This document shows, piece after piece, positions 38,822 through 47,602 of a DNA stretch of 64,000 nt. The stretch lies in assembly GCF_022788715.1 (NCBI RefSeq), contig NZ_CP085167.1, positions 1,237,001 to 1,301,000 on the forward strand. Reading direction: 5' to 3'. Numbering within the stretch: position 1 is the first letter of the stretch; every line of letters starts with the position of its first letter. The notes beneath the pieces were generated by a model, which saw only the letters and a program-made list of their open reading frames with translations, had not been told where the DNA came from and made no database searches. The stretch is from Sulfitobacter sp. DSM 110093. Lineage in GTDB: Bacteria > Pseudomonadota > Alphaproteobacteria > Rhodobacterales > Rhodobacteraceae. The translations under genes and the position numbers were made by a program.

Positions 38822-40441
38822 TCAGACCATCATTTCCTTGGTCGCGGTCAGCTTCACATCTGGATAATCGCGCTCAACCCGGTCGATGTCCCATTGCAGA
38901 CGGGTCAGGTAGACGATGTCGCCGTCGTGATCATGGGCGATGTGCTGTTTGTTGGCTTCGGTAAATTTATCAACAGCTTGCTTGGCGCCGTTCACCCATC
39001 GGGCCGAGGTGAATTGCGACGGCTCAAACCGCACCGGCAGCCCGTATTCCAGCTCAATCCGGCTGGCGAGAACTTCGAACTGCAATTGTCCGACCACGCC
39101 GACGACAAAGCCCGAGCCAATGGAGGGTTTAAAGACCTTTGCGGCACCTTCTTCGGCGAATTGCATGAGCGCCTTTTCGAGGTGTTTTGCCTTCAGCGGA
39201 TCGCCCGCGCGCACGGATTGCAGCAGTTCGGGCGCGAAGGAGGGGATGCCGCTGACGCGCAGCGCTTCGCCTTGGGTCAGCGTGTCGCCGATACGCAATT
39301 GCCCGTGGTTCGGAATGCCGATGATGTCACCGGCCCAAGCCTCTTCTGCCAATTCGCGGTCGGAGGCCAAAAACATCACCGGGTTAGAGATCGTCATCGG
39401 TTTCTTGGTGCGCACATGGGTCATTTTCATGCCCCGCTCAAAATGCCCCGAAGCGAGACGGACAAAGGCCACGCGGTCACGATGTTTCGGGTCCATGTTG
39501 GCCTGCACCTTGAAAACAAAACCCGCGACCTTGGTTTCCTCAGGCAGGATCTGCCGGGGAGAGGCAGCTTGGATTTGCGGCTCCGGCCCGTATTTAGCGA
39601 TGCCTTCCATCAACTCGCGCACGCCGAAAGAGTTGATGGCGGAGCCGAACCAGATCGGCGTCAGCGTGCCTTCGTGCATCGCTTTTAGATCCAGAGGCGG
39701 CAGCAATTCGCGCGCCATCTCAAGGTCTTCGCGAAGCTTTTCCAGCAGGGCGGCGGGGACGTGTTCGGACAGCTTGGGGTCGTCCAACCCTTCGATCTTG
39801 ATGCTGTCGGCAACGCGGTTCCGGTCGGCGCGGTCCATCAGTTCCAGACGGTCGCGCAGCATGTCATAGCAGCCTACAAAATCGCGACCCACGCCGATAG
39901 GCCAGCTTGCGGGCGTCACGTCAATGGCAAGATTTTCTTGAATTTCGTCAATGATCTCAAACGTATCGCGGCTCTCGCGGTCCATCTTGTTACAGAAGGT
40001 CAGGATCGGCAGGTCGCGCATCCGGCAGACTTCGAAAAGCTTTTGTGTCTGGCTTTCCACACCCTTGGCGCCGTCGATCACCATCACGGCGGCATCCACG
40101 GCTGTCAGCGTCCGGTAGGTGTCTTCGGAGAAGTCCGAGTGGCCGGGGGTGTCAACGAGATTGAACCGGTAGTTGGTGTCACCGCTGTGGAAATCGAACG
40201 ACATGGCTGAGGCCGAGACCGAGATCCCCCGGTCTTTCTCCATCGCCATGAAGTCAGACCGCGTGCGCCGCGCTTCGCCCTTGGCGCGCACTTGGCCAGC
40301 CATCTGAATGGCCCCACCAAACAGCAGGAACTTTTCAGTCAGCGTGGTCTTGCCCGCGTCAGGGTGGCTGATGATCGCAAAGGTGCGACGGCGCGCGATC
40401 TCGGCGGGCAGGGCGGGGCGGTTTTGCGGCGTGTCCAACAT
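38822..40441 (-). CDS. prfC: Peptide chain release factor 3
   Basis: A 539-residue translational GTPase. G1 SHPDAGKTTLTEK, G3 DTPGHSDFSED and G4 NKMDRES are visible. The insertion FLLFGGAIQMAGQVRAKG after G1 separates RF3 from EF-G. RF3 recycles RF1 and RF2 after peptide release and helps quality control. The start at 40441 gives MLDTPQNRPALPAEI; longer frames extend into low-quality translation. Confidence 0.95.
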   Translation of the reverse strand: MLDTPQNRPALPAEIARRRTFAIISHPDAGKTTLTEKFLLFGGAIQMAGQVRAKGEARRTRSDFMAMEKDRGISVSASAMSFDFHSGDTNYRFNLVDTPGHSDFSEDTYRTLTAVDAAVMVIDGAKGVESQTQKLFEVCRMRDLPILTFCNKMDRESRDTFEIIDEIQENLAIDVTPASWPIGVGRDFVGCYDMLRDRLELMDRADRNRVADSIKIEGLDDPKLSEHVPAALLEKLREDLEMARELLPPLDLKAMHEGTLTPIWFGSAINSFGVRELMEGIAKYGPEPQIQAASPRQILPEETKVAGFVFKVQANMDPKHRDRVAFVRLASGHFERGMKMTHVRTKKPMTISNPVMFLASDRELAEEAWAGDIIGIPNHGQLRIGDTLTQGEALRVSGIPSFAPELLQSVRAGDPLKAKHLEKALMQFAEEGAAKVFKPSIGSGFVVGVVGQLQFEVLASRIELEYGLPVRFEPSQFTSARWVNGAKQAVDKFTEANKQHIAHDHDGDIVYLTRLQWDIDRVERDYPDVKLTATKEMMV

Positions 40442-40505
40442 GACAGGGCGTATAGACGCGGCGCGGGCAAGCGGCAAGTGGCGGCAGTGCGTGAGTGGGG
40501 CGCGA

Positions 40506-41519
40506 TCAGCAGGTACTGGCCTTGCGGAGCAGCGCCGCCGCATCGGGACGGTCAAGCAGCGCTTCGGCCAGATCAAGCCCCGCGTGCGGCAGATCAGAGT
40601 GGCCGGGGATCACCTCTCCCAAGGCGGCGGCCATTTCAGGCGGCAGGACAGAGCGTGTGCGGCTGTCGACCAGCATCGATTCCGCCGCGATCCCTTCGGC
40701 ATAAATGATCTGATGCCCGTCAAAAAGCAGCTGGAAGTAATCGACAAACCCGCCGTCTAGGACAGTTACACTGTCGCCATTAACCAGATGTCGGGCCTTG
40801 ACCAGTAGCTCTGAGCGGCCCGCCCCCATCGCGTCACTGCGTTGATAGATAAACAACCGGTGGTCGGGGCTTACGGTCAAGTCGTGTTCGTTATTAAGGG
40901 TGCCTGCGCGGATGCGGATCGGAGCAAAATCCCCCACTGCGCGCAGGGTACTTTGGCCAATCCACCGCAGGGTCTGCACCCCGTCGTCACGGGTAAGAAT
41001 ACGGTCGCCGACGCGCAGGTCTTCGATTAGCCGCAACTCTCCGGTGCTGAGTGAGATATGCGTGCCGCGCGTGAACGAGACGCAAGCAAGCTGGCCAAAT
41101 TTCTGCTGGGCTGTCTTGGTATCGATCCCGACAATACGGTAGCCCGTCTGCGGGATCAGCGGCCCCAGCGGCAAGAGGTACACTTCGGCGGCGCGCCCTT
41201 GGCCATCGACTTCGACCAGCAGCAGCGCCTCTTGGGTCTGGCCATCAGGCGACATCAACGTGAGAAGACTGTCGAGGTGCAGATCAGCGCCGGGGCTGCC
41301 AACGTCGGTATCTTCGGCAAGTTGCAATTGGTTGCCCGGAAGGGTCAGGAATGACAGCCGCTGTGGCTCTGCCTCCCGGTCCAGCTCATAGGTGTCATCA
41401 AGCACCAGTTCAGCAGCGAACGAAAGCACATCGCCCATATTTGCCCCGTCGCACGCACGCAATTCTTCGGCGCGGTAGACGGCAATGCTTTGGGCAGGGG
41501 CGGTGCGGGTGCGGGACAT
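40506..41519 (-). CDS. Hint-domain (Hedgehog/intein-type) protein
   Basis: A 337-residue protein. Residues about 145-285 resemble the Hint_2 domain common in Rhodobacteraceae: CVSFTRGTHISL begins the module (Cys at the splice-like position), DLRVGDRILTRDDG and LTVSPDHRLFI follow. These domains autoprocess or are remnants thereof. The first 140 residues have no signal peptide and no family I recognise. The start is the ATG at 41519. It diverges from the SDR gene with a 138-base spacer. Confidence 0.75.
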   Translation of the reverse strand: MSRTRTAPAQSIAVYRAEELRACDGANMGDVLSFAAELVLDDTYELDREAEPQRLSFLTLPGNQLQLAEDTDVGSPGADLHLDSLLTLMSPDGQTQEALLLVEVDGQGRAAEVYLLPLGPLIPQTGYRIVGIDTKTAQQKFGQLACVSFTRGTHISLSTGELRLIEDLRVGDRILTRDDGVQTLRWIGQSTLRAVGDFAPIRIRAGTLNNEHDLTVSPDHRLFIYQRSDAMGAGRSELLVKARHLVNGDSVTVLDGGFVDYFQLLFDGHQIIYAEGIAAESMLVDSRTRSVLPPEMAAALGEVIPGHSDLPHAGLDLAEALLDRPDAAALLRKASTC

Positions 41520-41629
41520 GATATGCCTTTGATTTGGGGGCTTTCGCCAGCGGGATAAGATAGAATTGTGGCCCACATGGGTCAAGGCTCGGGTGATTTG
41601 CTGGCATTGGCTGCGTGGCGTGGTAGGCA

Positions 41630-41643
41630 TATGCAAATGCATA
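41630..41643. promoter_or_regulatory. Palindrome next to the SDR ribosome-binding site
   Basis: TATGCA-AA-TGCATA is a perfect 14-base palindrome that runs directly into the AGGAGG site at 41643-41648. It could be an operator controlling the SDR gene or its divergent neighbour. Confidence 0.35.
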
Positions 41644-41657
41644 GGAGGAATCGCAGA

Positions 41658-42437
41658 ATGGATTTGGGAATTAAGGGCAAGAAGGCGCTGGTATGCGCAT
41701 CTTCCAAAGGGCTTGGCCTTGGCTGTGCCGAAGCGCTGGCGGCGGCGGGGGTGAACCTTGTGATGAACGCCCGTGGCGCGGAAGCATTGGAAGCTTCGGC
41801 AGAACGCATCCGTCAGGAGCACGGCGTTGAGGTTGTCACCGTCGCCGCCGATGTTGCAACCGAAGAGGGACAGGCGCTGGTCATCAAGGCCGCTGAGGGC
41901 TGTGATATTCTTGTGAACAACGCGGGCGGCCCGCCTCCGGGCATGTGGCATGATTGGGACCGCGAAGATTTCATTCAAGCACTGGATGCCAATATGCTGG
42001 CCCCCATCGCGCTGATTAAAGCGTTGGTGCCGGGCATGATGGACCGTGGCTGGGGCCGGGTGGTCAACATCACCAGCCAGTCGGTGCGTGCGCCGATTGG
42101 TGTGCTGGGGCTGAGCAATTCGGCACGTACCGGGCTGACGGGCTATGTGGCGGGCACCTCGCGGCAGGTGGCAGGCAAAGGGGTGACGATCAACAACCTT
42201 CTGCCGGGTATCCATGCCACCGACCGAGCGGATTCGCTGGATGGCGCTGTGGTAAAGTCCAAGGGCATTTCGCTGGACGAGGCCCGCGCGGAACGGCAAT
42301 CGGGCATCCCGGCAGGCCGCTATGGCACGCGCGACGAATTTGGTGCGGCTTGTGCGTTCTTGTGTTCGCAGCACGCTGGGTTCATCGTGGGTCAAAACCT
42401 GCTGTTGGACGGCGGCGCCACAAACATGACGATGTAG
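41658..42437 (+). CDS. Atypical short-chain dehydrogenase/reductase
   Basis: A 259-residue Rossmann-fold protein with the cofactor loop CASSKGLGLGCAEAL and NNAGGPPPG. The catalytic serine is in NITSQSVRAPI, but the expected YxxxK reads SNSAR: the Tyr position is Ser and the Lys position Arg. So it belongs to the divergent SDR group and may not be an ordinary oxidoreductase. AGGAGG precedes the ATG at 41658. Substrate unknown; the symporter follows on the same strand. Confidence 0.8.
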   Translation: MDLGIKGKKALVCASSKGLGLGCAEALAAAGVNLVMNARGAEALEASAERIRQEHGVEVVTVAADVATEEGQALVIKAAEGCDILVNNAGGPPPGMWHDWDREDFIQALDANMLAPIALIKALVPGMMDRGWGRVVNITSQSVRAPIGVLGLSNSARTGLTGYVAGTSRQVAGKGVTINNLLPGIHATDRADSLDGAVVKSKGISLDEARAERQSGIPAGRYGTRDEFGAACAFLCSQHAGFIVGQNLLLDGGATNMTM

Positions 42438-42686
42438 GCGGGAGAGGGGGCCAAAATGAGGTGAAACCTCAGCGCTGCTGGTCGCCCTCTTCCCCCATTT
42501 CGGCCAGCGCCCTAGACCTGCTGCCGCGCTATAAGGCGGCGCAGGTCGCTCTGGACGGGCGGATGCTGAGCGGTCTTTGCCACGCCGCCGGCCATCACAT
42601 TTCTGACAGCGTGTGTTTCTGGACTAGCCCGCTTCAAGCCGCGCGGCTAACGCTAAAGGGGTCGTCTCACCGAAAGGGTCCGCCCC
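42438..42686. other. Longest gene-free stretch; one small hairpin only
   Basis: Between the SDR and symporter genes I see a hairpin TGAGGT-GAA-ACCTCA near 42465-42479, which might end the SDR transcript weakly, and nothing else that I can support. Confidence 0.4.
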
Positions 42687-44045
42687 ATGCAAACCACCGT
42701 TTTAATTGTTCTCTTTGCTGCCGTCATTCTGGCCAGCCTCTTGGTCGCGCCGCGCCGCGCCACTGTCGAAGGGTTCTTTGGCGGGGCCAATGCAGCAGGC
42801 CGTGCGCCGGGGCTTTGGGTGCTGGTGCTAAGCCAAGTCACCACATGGATTTTCGCCCGCAGCCTAATGAACGCGGCGATCTTGGGCTATTTCTACGGTA
42901 TTGCGGGCACGCTGGCCTATGCGGCCTACTACGGGTCGTTCCTGACGGGCGGCTTTATCGTCGGCCATTTGCGCCGCGGCGGGGCGCGCTCGGTCCAAGA
43001 TTGGCTGAGCGGGCAGTTCGGGGGGGCGGGCACAGGGGCCTACAACCTTGTCATTGGGCTACGGCTGCTGTCGGAGGTTTTTGCCAATCTGCTGGTCGTC
43101 GCACTGATCTTCGAGGCCGTCTGGCCGGGGTCGGGCACGCTGGCGGTGCTGATCGTTGCGGCTTTGGGCTTTGGTTATTCGGCGTGGGGCGGGCTTTCCG
43201 CCGCGCTGCGTACGGATGTGGTGCAGATGATGGTCTTTCTTGTCGTTTTCGGTCTCGCACTTGGCGCGCTACTGCTTAGCCCGGGGTTCGAGCTTGGCGC
43301 GGTGCTCAGCGCGCCCGGTGTTTCGGGGCCGTATAACGGCTGGGTGCTTTTAGTCGTGGCGCTGCTACAGGTGTTTTCATATCCCGCCCATGACCCGGTA
43401 ATGATGGATCGGGGCTTTCTCGCCGATGAGCCGACGACCCGCGCCTCTTTCCTGCATGCTTTTTGGATTTCGACACTTTGCATTATCGGCTTCGGTTTCT
43501 TCGGCATTCAGGCCAGCCTCACCGGTGCGGCCTATGAGGGCGAGTTGATCGGCACATGGGGGCAGATGTTTCCGAGTTGGATTTTCGTGGCGCTGATGCT
43601 GTCCTTGCTGGTTTCGGCGCTTTCGACGTTGGATTCCGCGCTGGCCTCTGCCGCGCGACTGATGGTTGAGGAATGGCGCGTCGCCCCGCGAAGTCTTGCG
43701 GGCGGGCGGTTGGTGATGGCCGGATTTATGGCGCTAGGTGCTCTGTTGACACTTTGGGGTAACGCGACGCTCTTTGACGCTGTGGCCGTCAGCGGGACGG
43801 CTTCGATGTTTCTAACCCCGGTGCTGCTGGTGGGGCTGGTGGCTAAGCGCGCGATCCCGGTCCGGAGCTACCTTACTGCCTTCGCCGCCGCGATGCTGGG
43901 GGCGGCTGCCTATTTCGCGCGGGGCTGGGAACCTGTGGCGGCCCTTCTGCCGGAGGGGCATAAATATGAGCAATTGCTGGCGATCTGCGTGTTTGTGCTG
44001 ATCGCGGGGTTCGCTGCGGTGCTTGCGGGGGCGCGGCGGGGCTGA
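42687..44045 (+). CDS. Sodium:solute symporter family transporter
   Basis: A 452-residue inner-membrane protein with about 12-13 TM segments and the fold of the SSS family (LeuT-like), e.g. SQVTTWIFARSLMNAA and LMLSLLVSALSTLDSALASAARLM, a sodium-site region. The substrate is unknown; family members move sugars, amino acids, urea or organic acids. It is 42 bases upstream of the ABC ATPase and could share its transcript. Confidence 0.8.
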   Translation: MQTTVLIVLFAAVILASLLVAPRRATVEGFFGGANAAGRAPGLWVLVLSQVTTWIFARSLMNAAILGYFYGIAGTLAYAAYYGSFLTGGFIVGHLRRGGARSVQDWLSGQFGGAGTGAYNLVIGLRLLSEVFANLLVVALIFEAVWPGSGTLAVLIVAALGFGYSAWGGLSAALRTDVVQMMVFLVVFGLALGALLLSPGFELGAVLSAPGVSGPYNGWVLLVVALLQVFSYPAHDPVMMDRGFLADEPTTRASFLHAFWISTLCIIGFGFFGIQASLTGAAYEGELIGTWGQMFPSWIFVALMLSLLVSALSTLDSALASAARLMVEEWRVAPRSLAGGRLVMAGFMALGALLTLWGNATLFDAVAVSGTASMFLTPVLLVGLVAKRAIPVRSYLTAFAAAMLGAAAYFARGWEPVAALLPEGHKYEQLLAICVFVLIAGFAAVLAGARRG

Positions 44046-44087
44046 TAGCTGGGTTTCCGAGCGATTTGATCGGATAGCGCATCTTCC

Positions 44088-45176
44088 ATGAGTGATCCTA
44101 CCCCCCGACTAGAGATCAAGAACCTGCGCCGCAGCTATGGCGGGCGGCAGGTGGTCGACGACGTGTCTTTGCAGATTATGCCGGGGCAGGTGACCTGTCT
44201 GCTTGGGCCATCGGGCTGCGGTAAATCCACGACCCTGCGGATGATCGCGGGGGTTGAGATGCAAGACAGTGGCACTATTCATGTCGACGGCAAGCTGATC
44301 TGCGATACGGTGTTTCGTGTTCCCCCAGAGCGGCGCGAGATCGGGTTGATGTTTCAAGATTTCGCGCTGTTCCCGCATCTGAGCGTGGCCGACAACGTAG
44401 GATTCGGGCTCAAGACCGGGACCAAGGCCGAAAAACGCAAACGCATCGAAGACCTGCTCAAACGAGTGGACCTGTTGCGCTACATCGACGGCTACCCGCA
44501 TCAGCTATCGGGGGGAGAGCAGCAGCGCGTGGCGCTTGCGCGGGCATTGGCCCCGCAACCGCGTATCATGCTGATGGACGAGCCGTTCTCGGGCCTCGAC
44601 AACCGTCTGCGCGATGGCATCCGGGATGAGACCCTAAGCATCCTGAAAGAGGAAGACACCGCCGTTCTGCTCGTCACCCATGAACCGGATGAGGCGATGC
44701 GCATGGCTGATGAGATCGCGCTGATGCGCGACGGCAAAATCGTCCAGCAGGGTGCGCCCTATAACGTCTATACGCGGCCCGTTGACCGCGCTTCGGTCGC
44801 GTTTTTCAGTGATGCGAATGTGTTGGAGGCCACGGTGAACGGTGCATTGGCCAATACGGTCTTTGGCCAGTTTCTTGCCCCCGGGGTGCCCGATGGTACG
44901 CCGGTCAATATCGTCTTTCGCCCGCAGCATCTGCGCATTGATTTTGACCGCGCAGGCAAAGGCCCACGCCCAACGGCAACCGATGGCGCTCCGGCGCGCG
45001 CCGTGGTGGAGCGGGCGCGGTTCATGGGCAACGAAAGCCTTGTCGAATTCGTGCTTGAGCAGGACGGCTCGCGGCTGAGGGCAACGGTGCCCAATGTCTT
45101 TCTTCCGCAACCCGGCGCTGCCATGTGGCTTACCGTGCGCCGCGACCGCTGCTTTGTCTTTCCGGTGAAATCATGA
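44088..45176 (+). CDS. ABC transporter ATPase (orphan, FbpC/PotA-like)
   Basis: A 362-residue ATPase with Walker A GPSGCGKSTT, Q-loop MFQDFALFPHLS, signature LSGGEQQRVALARAL, Walker B RIMLMDEPF and switch VTHEPDEA. Residues about 240-362 form a TOBE-type regulatory domain, as in iron, spermidine and sulfate importers. No permease or binding protein is nearby, so its membrane partner is unknown. It overlaps the first Lin0512 gene by four bases (ATGA). Confidence 0.85.
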   Translation: MSDPTPRLEIKNLRRSYGGRQVVDDVSLQIMPGQVTCLLGPSGCGKSTTLRMIAGVEMQDSGTIHVDGKLICDTVFRVPPERREIGLMFQDFALFPHLSVADNVGFGLKTGTKAEKRKRIEDLLKRVDLLRYIDGYPHQLSGGEQQRVALARALAPQPRIMLMDEPFSGLDNRLRDGIRDETLSILKEEDTAVLLVTHEPDEAMRMADEIALMRDGKIVQQGAPYNVYTRPVDRASVAFFSDANVLEATVNGALANTVFGQFLAPGVPDGTPVNIVFRPQHLRIDFDRAGKGPRPTATDGAPARAVVERARFMGNESLVEFVLEQDGSRLRATVPNVFLPQPGAAMWLTVRRDRCFVFPVKS

Positions 45177-45523
45177 CCCCGCTGATGGTAGAATTTGGCA
45201 TGGGGTCGTCCCTGCGCCGTGGTGATTATACGCAGGCCGCGAAACGGGCGGTGCAGGATGCGTTGTGGCATAATTCGATTAATCTGGCCGAACTTTTCGG
45301 TTTCGACAAATCCGCCATGCGCATCATCCTCGACGTGGGCGTGCAGCGCCCCGATCTGGTTGATGCCGAAGCACTGCGCGCGGCCTTTCCCTATGGTGAG
45401 GTGACGGTCAATCTGCACCTCGGCGGGCTTGACGTGCCACGCCCCGAAGGAGAGGGCAACCCGACTGTCATGGCCAATGTGGCACTGTCCGTGGGGTTCG
45501 ACATGGAGCGTGCGGATGACTGA
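45173..45523 (+). CDS. Lin0512-family protein, first copy
   Basis: A 116-residue protein: MVEFGMGSSLRRGDYTQAAKRAV, then DVGVQRPDLVDAEALRAAFPYG and LHLGGLDVPRP. It shares its layout with the following gene and with the Lin0512 family of unknown function. The ATG at 45173 overlaps the ABC ATPase stop, and its stop overlaps the second copy by eight bases, so all three proteins are translated together. Confidence 0.78.
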   Translation: MTPLMVEFGMGSSLRRGDYTQAAKRAVQDALWHNSINLAELFGFDKSAMRIILDVGVQRPDLVDAEALRAAFPYGEVTVNLHLGGLDVPRPEGEGNPTVMANVALSVGFDMERADD

Positions 45524-45872
45524 GCAACGGATCATCATCGAGATGGGCATGGGCAACGATCTGCACGGGATGGACTATACCAAAGCCTGCGCCCGCGCGA
45601 TCGAGGATGCTTTGCGCCATTCTTCCCTACCGCTATTTGGCGCCTTGGACGTGACACCGGACCAGATGCGCGTGCAGGTCACCGTCGCGGTGCAGGAACC
45701 TGACAAGGTGGATATCGACGTGCTGGTGGCCAAGCTACCGCGTGGTCGGGCCGAGGTGCGTGCCGTCTTGGGCGGGCTGAACGTGCCCACGGGACAGGAT
45801 ACGATCGTCGTGGCGCAGGCGAGTGTCGAGGCGTTCTTGCCGCCGCAAACTGGCTGGCGGTTGAAGGGTTAA
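45516..45872 (+). CDS. Lin0512-family protein, second copy
   Basis: A 118-residue paralogue of the preceding protein: IIIEMGMGNDLHGMDYTKACA and VRAVLGGLNVPTGQD show the family pattern. The M-G-x-G-x-x-L/D-Y-T core is common to both copies, which suggests a heterodimer or a shared ligand site. Its end overlaps the convergent WYL regulator by four bases. Confidence 0.8.
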   Translation: MTEQRIIIEMGMGNDLHGMDYTKACARAIEDALRHSSLPLFGALDVTPDQMRVQVTVAVQEPDKVDIDVLVAKLPRGRAEVRAVLGGLNVPTGQDTIVVAQASVEAFLPPQTGWRLKG

Positions 45873-46531
45873 GACTGGGCGTGGGCGTCGGCCAAGCTCT
45901 TTCCCGGCTCATCTACGAACAGTTCTGGTAGCGCCTCTGCACGGTCAATCTGATTTAACGGGTAGGTCGCAAATCCTTCGTCGTCTTCACACCATGCGGT
46001 CAGCAGCCAAAACCGCCCCCAATTCTCTACCCTAAGCGGTCGGACGACCCGAGCGCCTTCGTTCACGATGCCGATCCGCAATTTCTGCCGCGCCTGTATC
46101 GCCGCGCGCAGCACGGGTAGATGCGCAAAGATCCGTGTCGCCTTGCCCTGCGGTTGCAGCGCGTGGCGCCATGCAGCACCTTCGGCGATGCTTTCGGTCG
46201 GTAGGACGGCGTCGAACTTTGCGGCCAATGTCCCTGCCGCGCCCTGCAAATCGGCATCACCCACCTCCGCCGCAACCGCGAGGCCAAGGTTTAGCGCCTC
46301 CAGTTCAGTTGGGGTGAGGGTGATGGGCGGCAAGGTGATTGCAGGCGTGATCCGGTAGCCTTCGCCCCGCGTCCCGGCGACGGGCACGCCCGAGGCGCTG
46401 AGCTTGTCCATATCGCGGTAAATCGTGCGCACCGACACACCCAGAGAGGTCGCCAGATCATCCGCCCGATGCACCCGGCCATCCCGCAGGGTGTCGATCA
46501 GTGTGACCAGCCTAAGATTGTTGTTGTTCAT
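45869..46531 (-). CDS. WYL-domain transcriptional regulator (YafY-like)
   Basis: A 220-residue regulator. Residues 1-60 are a winged helix of the HTH_11 type (LATSLGVSVRTIYRDMDKL), and about 135-210 the WYL domain (RPLRVENWGRFWLLTAWCEDD). WYL regulators sense small ligands or nucleic acids. A 26-base palindrome starts directly at its ATG, so autoregulation is likely. It is convergent with the Lin0512 genes and divergent from tatA. Confidence 0.85.
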   Translation of the reverse strand: MNNNNLRLVTLIDTLRDGRVHRADDLATSLGVSVRTIYRDMDKLSASGVPVAGTRGEGYRITPAITLPPITLTPTELEALNLGLAVAAEVGDADLQGAAGTLAAKFDAVLPTESIAEGAAWRHALQPQGKATRIFAHLPVLRAAIQARQKLRIGIVNEGARVVRPLRVENWGRFWLLTAWCEDDEGFATYPLNQIDRAEALPELFVDEPGKSLADAHAQS

Positions 46532-46557
46532 ACTCCTGACATAAACACGTCAGGAGT
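46532..46557. promoter_or_regulatory. Palindromic operator candidate of the WYL regulator
   Basis: ACTCCTGAC-ATAAACAC-GTCAGGAGT has perfect 9-bp arms around an 8-base centre and begins one base upstream of the regulator's ATG. Length, symmetry and place suggest a binding site for the regulator itself. Confidence 0.6.
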
Positions 46558-46702
46558 GATTCTGCATCCGCGAAATCTGCGGTGCACGGCACCAAGCGCT
46601 GCCATCACGACCGCTTTGCCTCTTCATGCCCCCGGCAAGGGCGGCTATCACAGGATAAACCGGTGCGCCCGCACGCGTGCCAAACATGATGGGAGAACAG
46701 AC

Positions 46703-46972
46703 ATGTTGAACAATATCGGATTGCCGGGCCTGCTGCTGATTGCGGTTGTGGTGCTGGTGCTTTTTGGCCGTGGCAAGATTTCCTCGCTCATGGGCGAAGT
46801 CGGCAAAGGCATCACCAGCTTCAAAAAGGGCATCAGCGAAGGCGAAGAAGAGACCAAGCGCACGGACGACATCAAACATGTCGACGAAGTGCACCATGCC
46901 GACCTGCCCGAGCATGCCGATCAGGGCACGCATCCTAAAACCGACCTGAAGGCCGACAAGGACCGGGTGTAA
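46703..46972 (+). CDS. tatA: Sec-independent protein translocase TatA
   Basis: An 89-residue protein with an N-terminal TM helix ([18 protein letters not shown]), the hinge [17 protein letters not shown], an amphipathic helix and an acidic/histidine-rich tail. TatA multimers form the pore for folded proteins with twin-arginine signals. GGGAGA precedes the ATG at 46703. Four bases separate it from tatB. Confidence 0.94.
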   Translation: MLNNIGLPGLLLIAVVVLVLFGRGKISSLMGEVGKGITSFKKGISEGEEETKRTDDIKHVDEVHHADLPEHADQGTHPKTDLKADKDRV

Positions 46973-46976
46973 CCCG

Positions 46977-47597
46977 ATGTTCGATCTGGGTTGGACGGAA
47001 CTTCTGGTCATTGGCGTCGTGGCCCTGATCGTGGTCGGCCCCAAGGACCTGCCCGTGCTGTTTCGGCGCGTCGGGCAATTCGTGGGTAAAGCCAAGGGCA
47101 TGGCGCGTGAATTCAGCCAAGCGATGAACGACGCCGCTGATGAAAGCGGTATGCGCGAGATGTCTTCGTCGCTGAACAAGTCGCTGAAAACCGCGACCAA
47201 TCCACTGGGCAGCGCGATGGACGAAGTGAAGGACGCGACCCGGTCGCTGACGAACTTTGATCCCGACAGCGAGACCGGCAAACTGGCGGCGCAAAAGGCC
47301 GAGGATGTGAAAAAGATCCAAGCCAGCACCGCCCGCGCCGCTGCCGAGCGCAAGCAACGCGAAGCGGCTGAAGCCATGACACAGGCCGAGGCGGCTGAGG
47401 CAAAGTTGTCTGACGCGACCCCGTCAGAGGTTGCCAAACCTGCGGCAAAAAAGGCGGCCCCGGCAAAACCTGCCATCGAAAAGGCGCCAGCGGCTAAGAA
47501 GCCAGCGGTTAAGAAGACGGCCGCCAAGAAACCTGCCGCGAAAAAGCCTGCGACCAAGAAGCCAGCGACAGCCAAACCTGCTGCGAAAAAAGAGTAA
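46977..47597 (+). CDS. tatB: Sec-independent protein translocase TatB
   Basis: A 206-residue protein. [21 protein letters not shown] with the Glu in the TM helix and [14 protein letters not shown] are the TatB signature; with TatC it binds twin-arginine signals. The last about 60 residues are repeats of Ala, Lys and Pro (AAKKPA-type), like histone H1 tails, and are longer and more basic than in enterobacterial TatB. Confidence 0.93.
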   Translation: MFDLGWTELLVIGVVALIVVGPKDLPVLFRRVGQFVGKAKGMAREFSQAMNDAADESGMREMSSSLNKSLKTATNPLGSAMDEVKDATRSLTNFDPDSETGKLAAQKAEDVKKIQASTARAAAERKQREAAEAMTQAEAAEAKLSDATPSEVAKPAAKKAAPAKPAIEKAPAAKKPAVKKTAAKKPAAKKPATKKPATAKPAAKKE

Positions 47598-47602
47598 ATT
47601 AA

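Noticed and set aside
41520-42395. N-terminal extension of the Hint protein to 629 residues on the minus strand
   Set aside because: The extension runs antisense through the SDR gene and has no family pattern; the ATG at 41519 fits the divergent layout.
42438-42686. Looked for a short gene or tRNA in the largest gap
   Set aside because: No frame with a ribosome-binding site and no cloverleaf was found.
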